Shown: piece by piece, positions 17,775 through 26,659 of the stretch | How the letters are laid out: the number at the start of each line of letters is the position of its first letter | Position numbering within the stretch: the first letter of the stretch is position 1 | Assembly (NCBI GenBank): GCA_045639125.1 | Contig: JAZUCL010000012.1 | Location: 1 to 64,000 of the forward strand | Direction: 5' to 3' | DNA: 64,000 nt | From: JAZUCL01 sp045639125 | GTDB taxonomy: Bacteria > Bacillota > Clostridia > Oscillospirales > QAMX01 | Program-made: the position numbers and the translations under genes | Notes under the pieces: model-generated | Told to the model about the DNA's origin: nothing | Databases searched by the model: none | The model's input: the letters and a program-made list of their open reading frames with translations, nothing else

Positions 17775-17818
17775 GGTTCGGGGGCGGGGTATCTCCCGAC
17801 CTCGAACCTTTCATTTTA
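17775..17818 (+). terminator. GC-rich hairpin between tpiA and gpmI
   Basis: GGTTCGGGGGCGGG (17775-17788) pairs with CCCGACCTCGAACC (17795-17808) with one mismatch and one wobble, followed by TTTCATTTTACC. It is far richer in G+C than its surroundings. It may be a partial terminator or an RNA stabiliser that sets gpmI expression apart from pgk-tpiA. Confidence 0.6.
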
Positions 17819-17838
17819 CCTTGAAAGGATAAAATTAC

Positions 17839-19353
17839 ATGAAAAAGCCTATTGTACTTTTAATTATGGACGGATTTGGCATTAACACCGACACAAATGG
17901 TAATGCCATTCACACTGCAACTACACCTTGCATCGACAGTATTTTCGCAAATAACCCCTTTACTACTATCGGTGCATCTGGTATGGACGTTGGCCTGCCC
18001 GACGGACAAATGGGCAACTCTGAGGTTGGTCACACCAACATCGGTGCAGGTAGAGTAGTATATCAGGAACTGACACGTATTACTAAAGCAATGCGTAACG
18101 GCGATTTTGCCAAGAATGAGGCTCTCTGTGCAGCAGTAGACAACTGCCTTAAAAATGGCACTGCACTCCACTTAATCGGTCTTATGTCCGATGGTGGTGT
18201 ACACTCACACAACTCTCATCTGTGGGGACTTTTGGAACTTGCAAAAGCAAAGGGTCTTGACAAAGTGTTTGTCCACTGTCTTATGGACGGCAGAGACGTT
18301 GCTCCCACTTCCGGCCGTGACTTCGTTAGTGAAACTGTGTCAAAGTGCAAGGAAATCGGTGTCGGCACTGTTGCTACAGTAATTGGTCGTTACTACGCTA
18401 TGGATCGTGACAATCGTTGGGATCGTGTTGAAAAGGCATATTCTGCTATGGTTTACGGTGAAGGCGTTATGTCTTGTGATCCTGTAAAGGCTATTGAAGA
18501 AAGTTATGCTAACGGCGTAACTGACGAGTTTATCGTACCGACTGTATGTGCAGATGGAAAAATTTCTGCAAACGACTCTGTCATCTTCTTTAATTTCCGT
18601 CCCGACCGTGCTCGTGAAATTACAAGAACATTCGTTGACGAAAACTTCGATGGTTTCACTCGCCGTAACGGATTTTTCCCACTCACCTATGTATGTATGA
18701 CACAGTACGATGCAACAATGCCCAATGTACTTGTAGCATTTAAGCCACAATCTCTTGAAAACACTTTTGGTGAGTATCTTGCTAACAATGGTAAAACTCA
18801 ACTTCGTATTGCTGAAACTGAGAAGTATGCACACGTTACATTCTTCTTTAACGGCGGCAAGGAAGCACCTTATGAAAACGAAGATCGTGCACTGATTGCA
18901 TCTCCAAAGGTTGCAACCTATGACTTAAAGCCGGAAATGAGCGTATACGAAGTTTGCGATGAAGTAGAGGCACGTATCGCAAGTGATAAATACGATGTTA
19001 TTATCTTAAACTATGCTAACTGTGATATGGTAGGTCATACAGGCGTATTTGATGCTGCGAGAAAGGCTGTTGAGGCAGTTGACACTTGTGTAGGTCGTGT
19101 AGTTGATGCAGTCAAGGCAAAGGGCGGTATCACCATTATTACTGCCGACCACGGCAACGCTGATAAGATGTATGAAGCGGACGGAGTTTCTCCATTTACG
19201 GCACATACAACATTCCCTGTACCTTTCTGTGTTGTAGGTGCAGACGTTACGCTCCGTGACGGCGGTCGTCTTGCAGATATTGCACCCACTATGCTCGACC
19301 TTATGGGTATGGCAAAGCCTGCTGAGATGGACGGCGTAAGTCTTATAAAATAG
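17839..19353 (+). CDS. gpmI: 2,3-bisphosphoglycerate-independent phosphoglycerate mutase
   Basis: Converts 3-phosphoglycerate to 2-phosphoglycerate through a phosphoserine at a two-manganese site. 504 residues, the usual length. Asp11 in the LLIMDGFGIN opening and Ser61 in GQMGNSEVGHTNIGAGR are the metal ligand and the nucleophile; the second metal set is seen in NYANCDMVGHTG and ITADHGNADKM near the C-terminus. The cofactor-independent, manganese-dependent form is the rule in Clostridia. It follows tpiA after the GC-rich hairpin and has CTTGAAAGGAT as ribosome site. Confidence 0.97.
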   Translation: MKKPIVLLIMDGFGINTDTNGNAIHTATTPCIDSIFANNPFTTIGASGMDVGLPDGQMGNSEVGHTNIGAGRVVYQELTRITKAMRNGDFAKNEALCAAVDNCLKNGTALHLIGLMSDGGVHSHNSHLWGLLELAKAKGLDKVFVHCLMDGRDVAPTSGRDFVSETVSKCKEIGVGTVATVIGRYYAMDRDNRWDRVEKAYSAMVYGEGVMSCDPVKAIEESYANGVTDEFIVPTVCADGKISANDSVIFFNFRPDRAREITRTFVDENFDGFTRRNGFFPLTYVCMTQYDATMPNVLVAFKPQSLENTFGEYLANNGKTQLRIAETEKYAHVTFFFNGGKEAPYENEDRALIASPKVATYDLKPEMSVYEVCDEVEARIASDKYDVIILNYANCDMVGHTGVFDAARKAVEAVDTCVGRVVDAVKAKGGITIITADHGNADKMYEADGVSPFTAHTTFPVPFCVVGADVTLRDGGRLADIAPTMLDLMGMAKPAEMDGVSLIK

Positions 19354-19365
19354 TAATTTCGTTTC

Positions 19366-19402
19366 ATATACCCCTGTGTTTTATACATGGGGGTATATTT
19401 TT
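19366..19402 (+). terminator. intrinsic terminator after gpmI
   Basis: ATATACCCCTGTGT (19366-19379) pairs, with two imperfect positions, with ACATGGGGGTATAT (19385-19398), followed by TTTTTC. It separates gpmI from eno. Confidence 0.78.
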
Positions 19403-19449
19403 CTTTAATTTACAAAAAATAACTCCAAACAAGTTAAAGGAGTTTGGCT

Positions 19450-20760
19450 ATGATAGAAGTTTTACATCAAAAGGCGGTTATTTGTAACGTATACGGTCGT
19501 GAGGTACTTGACTCACGAGGTAATCCGACGGTAGAGGCAGTAGTTGAGGCAAGTAGTGGCAGTACAACTTACGTTGGACGTGCAATCGCTCCGTCAGGTG
19601 CATCTACTGGACAGTTTGAGGCTTTTGAAAAGCGTGATACCAATTCAAGCAGATATGGTGGTAAAGGTGTTTTAGGTGCTGTTAATTCAATTAACTCTGA
19701 AATTCGCTCAAGCATTATTGGTATGGCAGTTACAAAACAGCGTCAAATAGATAGAATAATGTGCGACCTTGACGGCTCACATAATAAATCACGACTCGGA
19801 GCAAATGCTATTCTTGCCGTTTCCCTTGCCACAGCAAAATGTGCCGCTGCAAGTCACGGACTCCCACTATACCGCTACATCGGCGGATGTAATACATTTT
19901 ACCTGCCTGTCCCAATGATGAACATCTTAAACGGCGGTGTCCATGCATCAAACAACTTAGATATTCAGGAGTTTATGATTATGCCTGTAGGTGCTGACTC
20001 CTTTTCCCACGGACTTATGATGTGTAGTGAGGTGTACCATACACTACGCAAAAACCTTTCTGCAAGAGGATTATCTACAGCGTTAGGTGATGAGGGAGGC
20101 TTTGCCCCAAATTTACGAAGTGCAGATGAGGCAATTACTGTAATTTTAGATGCAATCGGCGATGCCGGATATACGGCAGGTAATTCAGGGGACTTTATGC
20201 TTGCTCTTGATGCCGCTGCTACTGAATGGGTAAATGATGATGGGTACTATCTTCCAAAGACAAGAAAGACAATGACGAAAAAGCAAATAGTAAACTACTG
20301 GAAAAGTCTTACAAACAAGTATCCAATATTCTCTCTTGAAGACGGAGTTGGCGAAGAGGATTGGGACTCATGGCAAAGCCTTACCTCCTCTGTGGGCGAG
20401 CGTATTCAGTTGGTAGGTGACGACTTGTTTGTTACAAATACGGCACGACTTAACCAAGGAATAAAACTCGGCTGCGGTAACGCAATACTCATAAAGCCAA
20501 ACCAAATTGGAACGCTTAGCGAAACGATAGATGCGGTGGAAACAGCACACCGAGGCGGATATAGTGCCGTAATGTCTCACAGAAGCGGTGAAACGGAGGA
20601 CACAACAATATCAGACCTTGCCGTTGCACTTGGTACACAGCAGATAAAAACAGGTGCACCTTGTCGAAGTGACCGGACTGCAAAATATAACAGACTCCTT
20701 AATATTGAATTGGAACTTGATAAAGATGCATCTTATGTAAAACCTAAACGTCTTATATAA
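19450..20760 (+). CDS. eno: enolase
   Basis: Dehydrates 2-phosphoglycerate to phosphoenolpyruvate. 436 residues from the ATG at 19450, which follows AAAGGAG at eight bases. Present are SGASTGQFEA, the metal-site LALDAAA, FSLEDG and GDDLFVTN, the catalytic Lys of LIKPNQIGT, SHRSGETEDTTI and the C-terminal GAPCRSDRTAKYNRLL. The usual GAPSRSDR reads GAPCRSDR, a mild change. Codon choice is visibly less biased than in pgk, tpiA and gpmI (CGA, ACG and AGA are used), odd for a glycolytic enzyme. It stands after a terminator; no clean promoter is visible in the 50 bases before it, so read-through or a weak promoter is likely. Confidence 0.95.
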   Translation: MIEVLHQKAVICNVYGREVLDSRGNPTVEAVVEASSGSTTYVGRAIAPSGASTGQFEAFEKRDTNSSRYGGKGVLGAVNSINSEIRSSIIGMAVTKQRQIDRIMCDLDGSHNKSRLGANAILAVSLATAKCAAASHGLPLYRYIGGCNTFYLPVPMMNILNGGVHASNNLDIQEFMIMPVGADSFSHGLMMCSEVYHTLRKNLSARGLSTALGDEGGFAPNLRSADEAITVILDAIGDAGYTAGNSGDFMLALDAAATEWVNDDGYYLPKTRKTMTKKQIVNYWKSLTNKYPIFSLEDGVGEEDWDSWQSLTSSVGERIQLVGDDLFVTNTARLNQGIKLGCGNAILIKPNQIGTLSETIDAVETAHRGGYSAVMSHRSGETEDTTISDLAVALGTQQIKTGAPCRSDRTAKYNRLLNIELELDKDASYVKPKRLI

Positions 20761-20765
20761 TTTCA

Positions 20766-20799
20766 AGAAAGGACATTTCTTTGGAAATGCCCTTTCTTT
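20766..20799 (+). terminator. intrinsic terminator after enolase
   Basis: AGAAAGG-A-CATTTC pairs with GAAATG-C-CCTTTCT around a TTTG loop, one A/C mismatch, followed by a TTTG tail. Confidence 0.7.
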
Positions 20800-20849
20800 G
20801 TATGTATTCTAATATTTCATATAAAATATGGTTTTGCATACAAATTATG

Positions 20850-20879
20850 TTGCAGTATAGGTAGTATTTGTGATATACT
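20850..20879 (+). promoter_or_regulatory. promoter of lepA-hemW
   Basis: TTGCAG (20850-20855), an 18-base spacer and TATACT (20874-20879), the latter with an extended TGA element, about 60 bases upstream of lepA. Confidence 0.7.
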
Positions 20880-20937
20880 ATATGATAGATTATTACGCAC
20901 AATCCCTTAAATTCATCTTTGAGGTGTGTAACCATAT

Positions 20938-22740
20938 ATGAAAAAGAGCAACATTCGTAATTTCTCTATTATTGCCCATATCGACCACGGTAAAAGTACC
21001 CTTGCTGACCGTCTGCTTGAACATTGCAACGCTGTAAAGGCAAGAGATATGGAATCCCAAATCCTTGACAATATGGATTTGGAGCGTGAGCGTGGTATTA
21101 CCATTAAGGCTCGTGCTGTACGTCTTGACTATACTGCACCTGACGGTGAAACGTATGAGTTAAATCTTATTGACACTCCTGGCCACGTTGACTTTAACTA
21201 CGAGGTATCCCGTTCTCTTGCGGCTTGTGAGGGTGCAGTTCTTGTAGTAGATGCATCGCAAGGTATTGAGGCACAGACTCTTGCAAACACGTATCTTGCA
21301 TTAGATCACGATTTAGAGGTTGTTCCTGTAGTCAATAAAATTGACTTGCCTGCCGCCGATCCCGCTCGTGTTAAAAAGGAGATTGAGGACGTAATCGGTA
21401 TTCTTGCCGAGGACGCACCTGAAATATCTGCAAAGCAGGGACTCAATATCCCTGCGGTACTTGACAAAATAGTTTCTGACATACCTGCTCCGGAGGGTAA
21501 CGATGACGCCCCTCTGCGTGCATTGATTTTCGATGCTCAGTACGACAGTTATCGTGGTGTTATCGTATATTTGCGTATTATGGACGGTGTTCTTCGTACA
21601 GGTGAGCGTATCAAAATGATGGCAACAGGTGCAGAGTTTGACGTAGTAGAAACAGGTGTGTTGCGTCCCCTTGCATTAGAAGCAACCGGTGAACTTCGTT
21701 CCGGTCAGGTTGGATACTTCACCGCAAGTATCAAGAGCCTTGGCGACACGCAGGTCGGTGACACAGTCACCCATGTGGAAAATCCAACAATAGAAGCACT
21801 TCCCGGCTATCGTGAAGTTCTGCCTATGGTATATTCAGGTATCTATCCTGTTGATGGTGCCAAATACCCCGATTTACGTGACTCCCTTGAAAAACTTAAA
21901 CTCAATGACGCTTCTTTGACATTTGAGCCTGAATCCTCAACAGCGTTGGGATTTGGCTATCGTTGCGGATTTTTAGGTCTTTTGCATATGGAAATTATTC
22001 AGGAGCGTTTGTCAAGAGAATACAACTTAGACCTTATTACTACCGCACCAAGCGTTGTGTATAAAATCAATTTGACTAACGGCGAAACTGTAATGATTGC
22101 AAATCCTCTTAATTACCCATCTCCTGCGGTTATTGAATCAGCACAAGAGCCTTTTGTAAAGGCATCTATTCTCTCCCCTACCGACTATGTGGGCAATATC
22201 ATGGAACTTTGTCAGGACAGACGTGGTATATTCAAAAATATGAGTTATATTGACGCTGCTCGTGTTGAACTTCACTATGAACTGCCACTAAATGAGATTA
22301 TCTATGATTTCTTTGACGCACTTAAATCTCGTACACGTGGCTATGCTTCCCTTGACTATGAGTTTATGGAGTATAGAAAGAGCGATCTCGTTAAACTTGA
22401 TATTCTCCTAAATGGCGATATTGTTGACGCACTTTCATTTATTGTCCATGAAGAAAAAGCGTATGCCCGTGCCCGTCGTATTGCCGAGAAATTGAAAGAG
22501 AATATCCCACGTCAACTCTTTGAAATTCCCATACAGGCTGCAATCGGCGGCAAGATTATTGCTCGTGAAACTGTCAAGGCAATGCGTAAAGACGTTCTTG
22601 CAAAGTGCTATGGCGGTGACATCACTCGTAAAAAGAAACTTCTGGAAAAGCAGAAGGAAGGTAAGAAGAAGATGCGTTCGTTGGGTACAGTTGAGGTGCC
22701 GCAAGATGCATTTATGGCAGTTCTCAAACTCGATGAATAG
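20938..22740 (+). CDS. lepA: elongation factor 4 (LepA), ribosome back-translocase
   Basis: 600-residue translational GTPase with the normal GTPase motifs, in contrast to the EF-G paralogue in this window: AHIDHGKST (13-21), RGITIKA, DTPGHVDF and NKIDLP. The LepA-specific C-terminal domain is present (GGKIIARETVKAMRKDVLAK, then GKKKMRSLGTVEVPQDAFMAVL). It acts on stalled or assembling ribosomes. Its last eight bases overlap the start of hemW (ATGAATAG), a lepA-hemW arrangement common in Firmicutes. Confidence 0.98.
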   Translation: MKKSNIRNFSIIAHIDHGKSTLADRLLEHCNAVKARDMESQILDNMDLERERGITIKARAVRLDYTAPDGETYELNLIDTPGHVDFNYEVSRSLAACEGAVLVVDASQGIEAQTLANTYLALDHDLEVVPVVNKIDLPAADPARVKKEIEDVIGILAEDAPEISAKQGLNIPAVLDKIVSDIPAPEGNDDAPLRALIFDAQYDSYRGVIVYLRIMDGVLRTGERIKMMATGAEFDVVETGVLRPLALEATGELRSGQVGYFTASIKSLGDTQVGDTVTHVENPTIEALPGYREVLPMVYSGIYPVDGAKYPDLRDSLEKLKLNDASLTFEPESSTALGFGYRCGFLGLLHMEIIQERLSREYNLDLITTAPSVVYKINLTNGETVMIANPLNYPSPAVIESAQEPFVKASILSPTDYVGNIMELCQDRRGIFKNMSYIDAARVELHYELPLNEIIYDFFDALKSRTRGYASLDYEFMEYRKSDLVKLDILLNGDIVDALSFIVHEEKAYARARRIAEKLKENIPRQLFEIPIQAAIGGKIIARETVKAMRKDVLAKCYGGDITRKKKLLEKQKEGKKKMRSLGTVEVPQDAFMAVLKLDE

Positions 22741-23902
22741 TATTGGCATATATATCCACACTCCATTTTGTGTGGGAAAGTGTGGCTACTGTGATTTTTA
22801 CAGTATGCCTCCCGTCAGTACCGACCAAATAAGCAGGTATGTAGATGCATTATGTATCCATATAAAAAATGTATCATTAGACTTTACCAATAAGTCAGTT
22901 GATACGGTGTATTTTGGTGGTGGTACTCCGTCAATACTTGGTGCAAACAATCTTTGCCGTATTCTTGATACGATAAAGATGTACTTTTCTGTGGAAGATG
23001 ATGCAGAAATCACTACGGAGGCAAATCCCGGTGACATTACTCTTTCACCTCTTAAGCAAGACAACTCTCGATTATTGGCACTTACTAACCTTAAAAATGC
23101 AGGCTTTAATCGTATCTCCTTAGGCGTACAATCAAGTAACGATGACGAACTAAAACTTCTGTCACGCCGTCACACTTTTTCTCAAGTTGTAAGTGCCGTA
23201 AACGATATCCGTACAGCAGGGTTTGATAACCTGACCCTTGATCTGATGTACGGTCTGCCAAATCAGACTTTTGCAACATGGAAAAAAAGTCTTTTAGATG
23301 TTATGGATCTCAAGCCACAACACATATCATGCTATGCACTTAGACTTGAAGAAAATGCACCTATGTACAAGTATGTTGACACACTTCCAAGTGACGATAC
23401 GGTAAGCGACTTTTACGATACGGCAGTTAGTGTCCTTTGTGAAAACGGATACCGTCAATATGAGGTATCAAACTTCGCTTTTGACAACTATGAAAGCCGT
23501 CACAACAGCCGATATTGGAAAGGCGGTGACTATTTAGGGTTTGGCCCAGCCGCCCATTCCTTTGTATCAAACACACGATACGCCTATTCTGCCGACATTG
23601 ACGCATACTGCAATGCTGTACTAAATGGTAGCATACCGCCGATGAGCGAATGTACCGTACTTGATAAAAACGACCTCTTTGCCGAGTACATAATGCTCCA
23701 TCTTCGTATGGCAGACGGCATTGACTTTTCTATCGTCAATGAGAAGTTTTCAGTTGATACGAGTAAGGCAACAGATTATCTATCTAAACTTATACCCCAC
23801 GGACTTGTAAAGTATGACGATAATCGTTACAGCCTTACTGCACGTGGTATGTTCGTTCAAAACACTATTATATTAGATCTATTTACCACATTGGACTTAT
23901 AA
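22733..23902 (+). CDS. hemW: radical SAM haem chaperone HemW (HemN-like)
   Basis: 389 residues from the ATG at 22733, overlapping the lepA stop by eight bases. The radical SAM motif in IYIHTPFCVGKCGYCDFYS gives Cys13, Cys17 and Cys20. GGGTPSIL, the EANPGD segment, RISLGVQSSND and MYGLPNQT follow in the HemN/HemW order. These proteins are often labelled coproporphyrinogen oxidase, but the lepA-linked, shorter form without the HemN N-terminal extension belongs to HemW, which binds haem; real oxidase activity is unlikely. Translational coupling with lepA is strongly suggested. Confidence 0.92.
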   Translation: MNSIGIYIHTPFCVGKCGYCDFYSMPPVSTDQISRYVDALCIHIKNVSLDFTNKSVDTVYFGGGTPSILGANNLCRILDTIKMYFSVEDDAEITTEANPGDITLSPLKQDNSRLLALTNLKNAGFNRISLGVQSSNDDELKLLSRRHTFSQVVSAVNDIRTAGFDNLTLDLMYGLPNQTFATWKKSLLDVMDLKPQHISCYALRLEENAPMYKYVDTLPSDDTVSDFYDTAVSVLCENGYRQYEVSNFAFDNYESRHNSRYWKGGDYLGFGPAAHSFVSNTRYAYSADIDAYCNAVLNGSIPPMSECTVLDKNDLFAEYIMLHLRMADGIDFSIVNEKFSVDTSKATDYLSKLIPHGLVKYDDNRYSLTARGMFVQNTIILDLFTTLDL

Positions 23903-23918
23903 AGAAAGGATTTTTACT

Positions 23919-24188
23919 ATGAAAGCAGTTATTACAGTTGTAGGTCACGATACAGTGGGTATCATTGCTCGTGTATCAAACATTTTAAGTGCGGCAAATG
24001 CCAACATACTTGACATTACGCAAAGTGTTATGGGCGATATTTTTGCAATGGTAATGCTTGTAAACATCAGCGAATGTACTATTAAATTTACAGACCTTGT
24101 CGAGCAGTTAAATGCACTTGGCAATGAAACTTCTCTTCAAATTCACACTATGCACGAAGATATTTTCAACTCCATGCACAGAATCTAA
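23919..24188 (+). CDS. ACT domain protein, UPF0237 family
   Basis: 89 residues that form a single ACT domain (AVITVVGHDTVGIIARVSNIL opening, split as AVITVVGHDTVG and IIARVSNIL), the small-molecule sensing fold often bound by amino acids. It is regularly paired with the UPF0210 gene that follows 14 bases later, as here. The ligand is unknown; a sensor or regulator role for its partner is inference. The ribosome site GAAAGGA sits well placed before the ATG. Confidence 0.92.
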   Translation: MKAVITVVGHDTVGIIARVSNILSAANANILDITQSVMGDIFAMVMLVNISECTIKFTDLVEQLNALGNETSLQIHTMHEDIFNSMHRI

Positions 24189-24202
24189 GGAGATTGAACA
24201 TT

Positions 24203-25561
24203 ATGATAAATACAAGAGATATTTTAGAAACTATCAAAATGATTGAAGAAGACCATCTTGATATCCGCACAATAACTATGGGTATTTCCCTTTTAGATTG
24301 TGCTGCAGACAGTATGGATAACCTCTGTACTCGTATCTATGACAAAATCACTCGTAAAGCCGAGAAACTTGTTAAAACAGGTGAAGATATTGAGCGAGAG
24401 TACGGTATTCCAATAATCCATAAGCGTATCAGCGTAACTCCTATTGCTATTGCCGCCGCTTCATGCAGAAGTACCGATTATACACCTATTGCTCATATCC
24501 TCGATCGTGCGGCACACGAAGTTGGCGTAAACTTTATCGGCGGTTTCTCCGCCCTTGTCCATAAGGGATTTACCCCCTCTGACCGCAATCTTATTGCTTC
24601 CATTCCGGAGGCATTGACAACAACCGAGCGTGTATGTTCAAGTGTAAATGTTGCTACTACTAAGGCAGGTATCAACATGGACGCCATTGCTGAACTCGGC
24701 AACACTATAAAGCGATGTGCCTACCTTACTCGTGACGAGGGTAGCCTTGCTTGTGCAAAGTTAGTTGTATTTGCAAATGCACCTGAGGACAATCCCTTTA
24801 TGGCAGGTGCTTTCCATGGTGTCGGTGAGGCAGATGCAGTAATTAACGTAGGTGTATCAGGTCCAGGCGTTGTTCGCTCTGCCATAGAGCGTATCGGAGA
24901 CTGCGATATGTCAACTTTGGCAGAAACAGTTAAGCGTACAGCATTCAAAATTACTCGTGTCGGTCAACTTGTAGCCGGTGAGGCATCACGCCGTCTTGAC
25001 ATTCCCTTCGGTATCGTTGACTTGTCACTTGCACCAACCCCCGCTATCGGTGACTCTGTCGCTCATATTTTGGAGGCTATGGGACTTGAAACGTGCGGTG
25101 CGTGTGGTACAACAGCCGCATTGGCTCTTCTTAACGATGCTGTGAAGAAGGGTGGTGTAATGGCATCTTCCCACGTTGGTGGCTTGTCAGGTGCATTTAT
25201 ACCTGTATCTGAAGATGCAGGCATGATTGATGCTGTCAACTGCGGTTCTCTTACTATTGAAAAGTTAGAGGCAATGACTGCTGTATGTTCTGTAGGACTT
25301 GATATGATTGCAGTTCCCGGTGATACACCTGCTGAAGTTCTTTCTGCACTTATTGCAGATGAAATATCCATCGGTGTTGTCAACAACAAGACAACTGCCG
25401 TTCGTGTAATCCCCGCTTATGGCAAGACAGTGGGTGACAGTGTTGAGTTTGGAGGTCTGCTTGGTACAGCACCTATTATGCCAATTAACACTCGCTCACC
25501 GCTTAAGTTCATATCACGTGGCGGACGTGTCCCTGCACCTATCCACAGTTTAAGAAACTAA
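24203..25561 (+). CDS. UPF0210 (DUF711) family protein
   Basis: 452 residues from the ATG at 24203; TAAGGAG precedes it and also overlaps the stop of the ACT gene. The family is conserved in Firmicutes and archaea and is distantly built like glycyl-radical (PFL-type) folds, but no glycyl-radical motif is visible here and its reaction is unknown. Gly/Ala-rich conserved patches include FIGGFSALVHKGF, GVSGPGVVRSA and the C-terminal GGLLGTAPIMPIN. Co-occurrence with the ACT gene is its main functional clue. The unit ends at a perfect bidirectional terminator. Confidence 0.9.
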   Translation: MINTRDILETIKMIEEDHLDIRTITMGISLLDCAADSMDNLCTRIYDKITRKAEKLVKTGEDIEREYGIPIIHKRISVTPIAIAAASCRSTDYTPIAHILDRAAHEVGVNFIGGFSALVHKGFTPSDRNLIASIPEALTTTERVCSSVNVATTKAGINMDAIAELGNTIKRCAYLTRDEGSLACAKLVVFANAPEDNPFMAGAFHGVGEADAVINVGVSGPGVVRSAIERIGDCDMSTLAETVKRTAFKITRVGQLVAGEASRRLDIPFGIVDLSLAPTPAIGDSVAHILEAMGLETCGACGTTAALALLNDAVKKGGVMASSHVGGLSGAFIPVSEDAGMIDAVNCGSLTIEKLEAMTAVCSVGLDMIAVPGDTPAEVLSALIADEISIGVVNNKTTAVRVIPAYGKTVGDSVEFGGLLGTAPIMPINTRSPLKFISRGGRVPAPIHSLRN

Positions 25562-25570
25562 TTATGAATG

Positions 25571-25606
25571 AAAAACAGCACAGGAAAAGTTTCCTGTGCT
25601 GTTTTT
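25571..25606. terminator. bidirectional terminator between UPF0210 and AraC genes
   Basis: A perfect 17-bp stem, AAAAACAGCACAGGAAA (25571-25587) with its complement at 25590-25606; both sides end in T runs, so it serves the convergent genes on both strands. Confidence 0.92.
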
Positions 25607-25620
25607 GTGTAATTACATAG

Positions 25621-26571
25621 TTAAATATTGTCATCTTTGTCGTATGACGTTGTTCCTGAACGAAACGCCTTTGGCGTTACTCCTGTAATTCTCAAGAATG
25701 TTCTGTTAAAGTGACTTACATTATTAAATCCTGCTTCATAGCAAATCTCCAAAACTTTTTTTTGGGGATTTGCCTTAAGAAGTTCAGCGGCACGTGCGAT
25801 ACGTAGACTGTTTAAGTATTCAGTAAACGTCTTTTTAGTAAACAGTTTGAAGTAACGGCGATAATATGACGGACTCATTATAGCCACGTCTGCCGCATCT
25901 TTGAATGTAATGTCATGGGTAAAGTTTGCATGAATAAACTCAATAGAACGTTGAAGTGAGTCTCGATGCCACTCATAAATTATCTCATGCTTCATATTTA
26001 TATCTGAGTGACCTATTTCACGATTTATCTGTACAAGAAGTTTAAGTGCAAGAGATTTAATAATTGTCTGAAAGCCAACTTTACGCACATAATACTCTTT
26101 GAGTACATCGTTTAATGTTTCCTCAATTTCATATCGAATTACACCATTTAGGCTAACAAAAGGCACCGTTGGAACAGTTGTGCCATCATCTATCATGAAA
26201 GGTTCAAGCCAACAGAGTGTATCGCTGTCACTTGGTTTCATACCACTATCAAGACGAGGCTCAATAAAACTTGGTGTAAATTCAAACTCTATAAGTTCGA
26301 AAGGTTTTTCTGAATTGGCAATTAAATAGTGTGGTTTGTACGGAGGAATAACAAGAATATCGCCACTGCACAAATCATAAATATGGTCGTTAATTACGTT
26401 CTTAATTCTACCCTTCTGAACGTACACAATTTGAATATATTCGTGGCGATGTTCAAGGGACGTGCAAAAATCCATCTTCTTGACGAAAAACGGGAGTCCA
26501 TTCTTGTTATCTGTAATATGAAACAGGAGTATGTCTTTATATTCTGGTTTATCCTTAAACTCAAAACTCAA
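25621..26571 (-). CDS. AraC family transcriptional regulator
   Basis: 316 residues from a TTG at 26571, placed ten bases after GAAAGGAG; a longer frame from 26598 would contain this site and is less likely. The N-terminal cupin-type sensor domain (about 15-120, with the EHRHEYIQIVYV segment) resembles sugar-binding AraC proteins. Two helix-turn-helix motifs lie at the C-terminus (ITFKDAADVAIMSPSYYRRYF, shown in part, and VLEICYEAGFNNVSHFNRTF, 20 residues). It is the last gene of the amidohydrolase-oxidoreductase unit and probably controls it, perhaps through the palindrome at 28703-28740. The inducer, likely a carbohydrate, is unknown. Confidence 0.9.
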   Translation of the reverse strand: MSFEFKDKPEYKDILLFHITDNKNGLPFFVKKMDFCTSLEHRHEYIQIVYVQKGRIKNVINDHIYDLCSGDILVIPPYKPHYLIANSEKPFELIEFEFTPSFIEPRLDSGMKPSDSDTLCWLEPFMIDDGTTVPTVPFVSLNGVIRYEIEETLNDVLKEYYVRKVGFQTIIKSLALKLLVQINREIGHSDINMKHEIIYEWHRDSLQRSIEFIHANFTHDITFKDAADVAIMSPSYYRRYFKLFTKKTFTEYLNSLRIARAAELLKANPQKKVLEICYEAGFNNVSHFNRTFLRITGVTPKAFRSGTTSYDKDDNI

Positions 26572-26659
26572 GCAACGTCCACTCCTTTCACAAAACAAAA
26601 ACGATATCAGAAAAGACTTACTAACGCATTTTTACCTATTTAATATACCTATAAATAAA

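Noticed and set aside
22733..23902. Oxygen-independent coproporphyrinogen oxidase (HemN)
   Set aside because: Overlap with lepA and the shorter N-terminus point to HemW; no haem synthesis gene is near.
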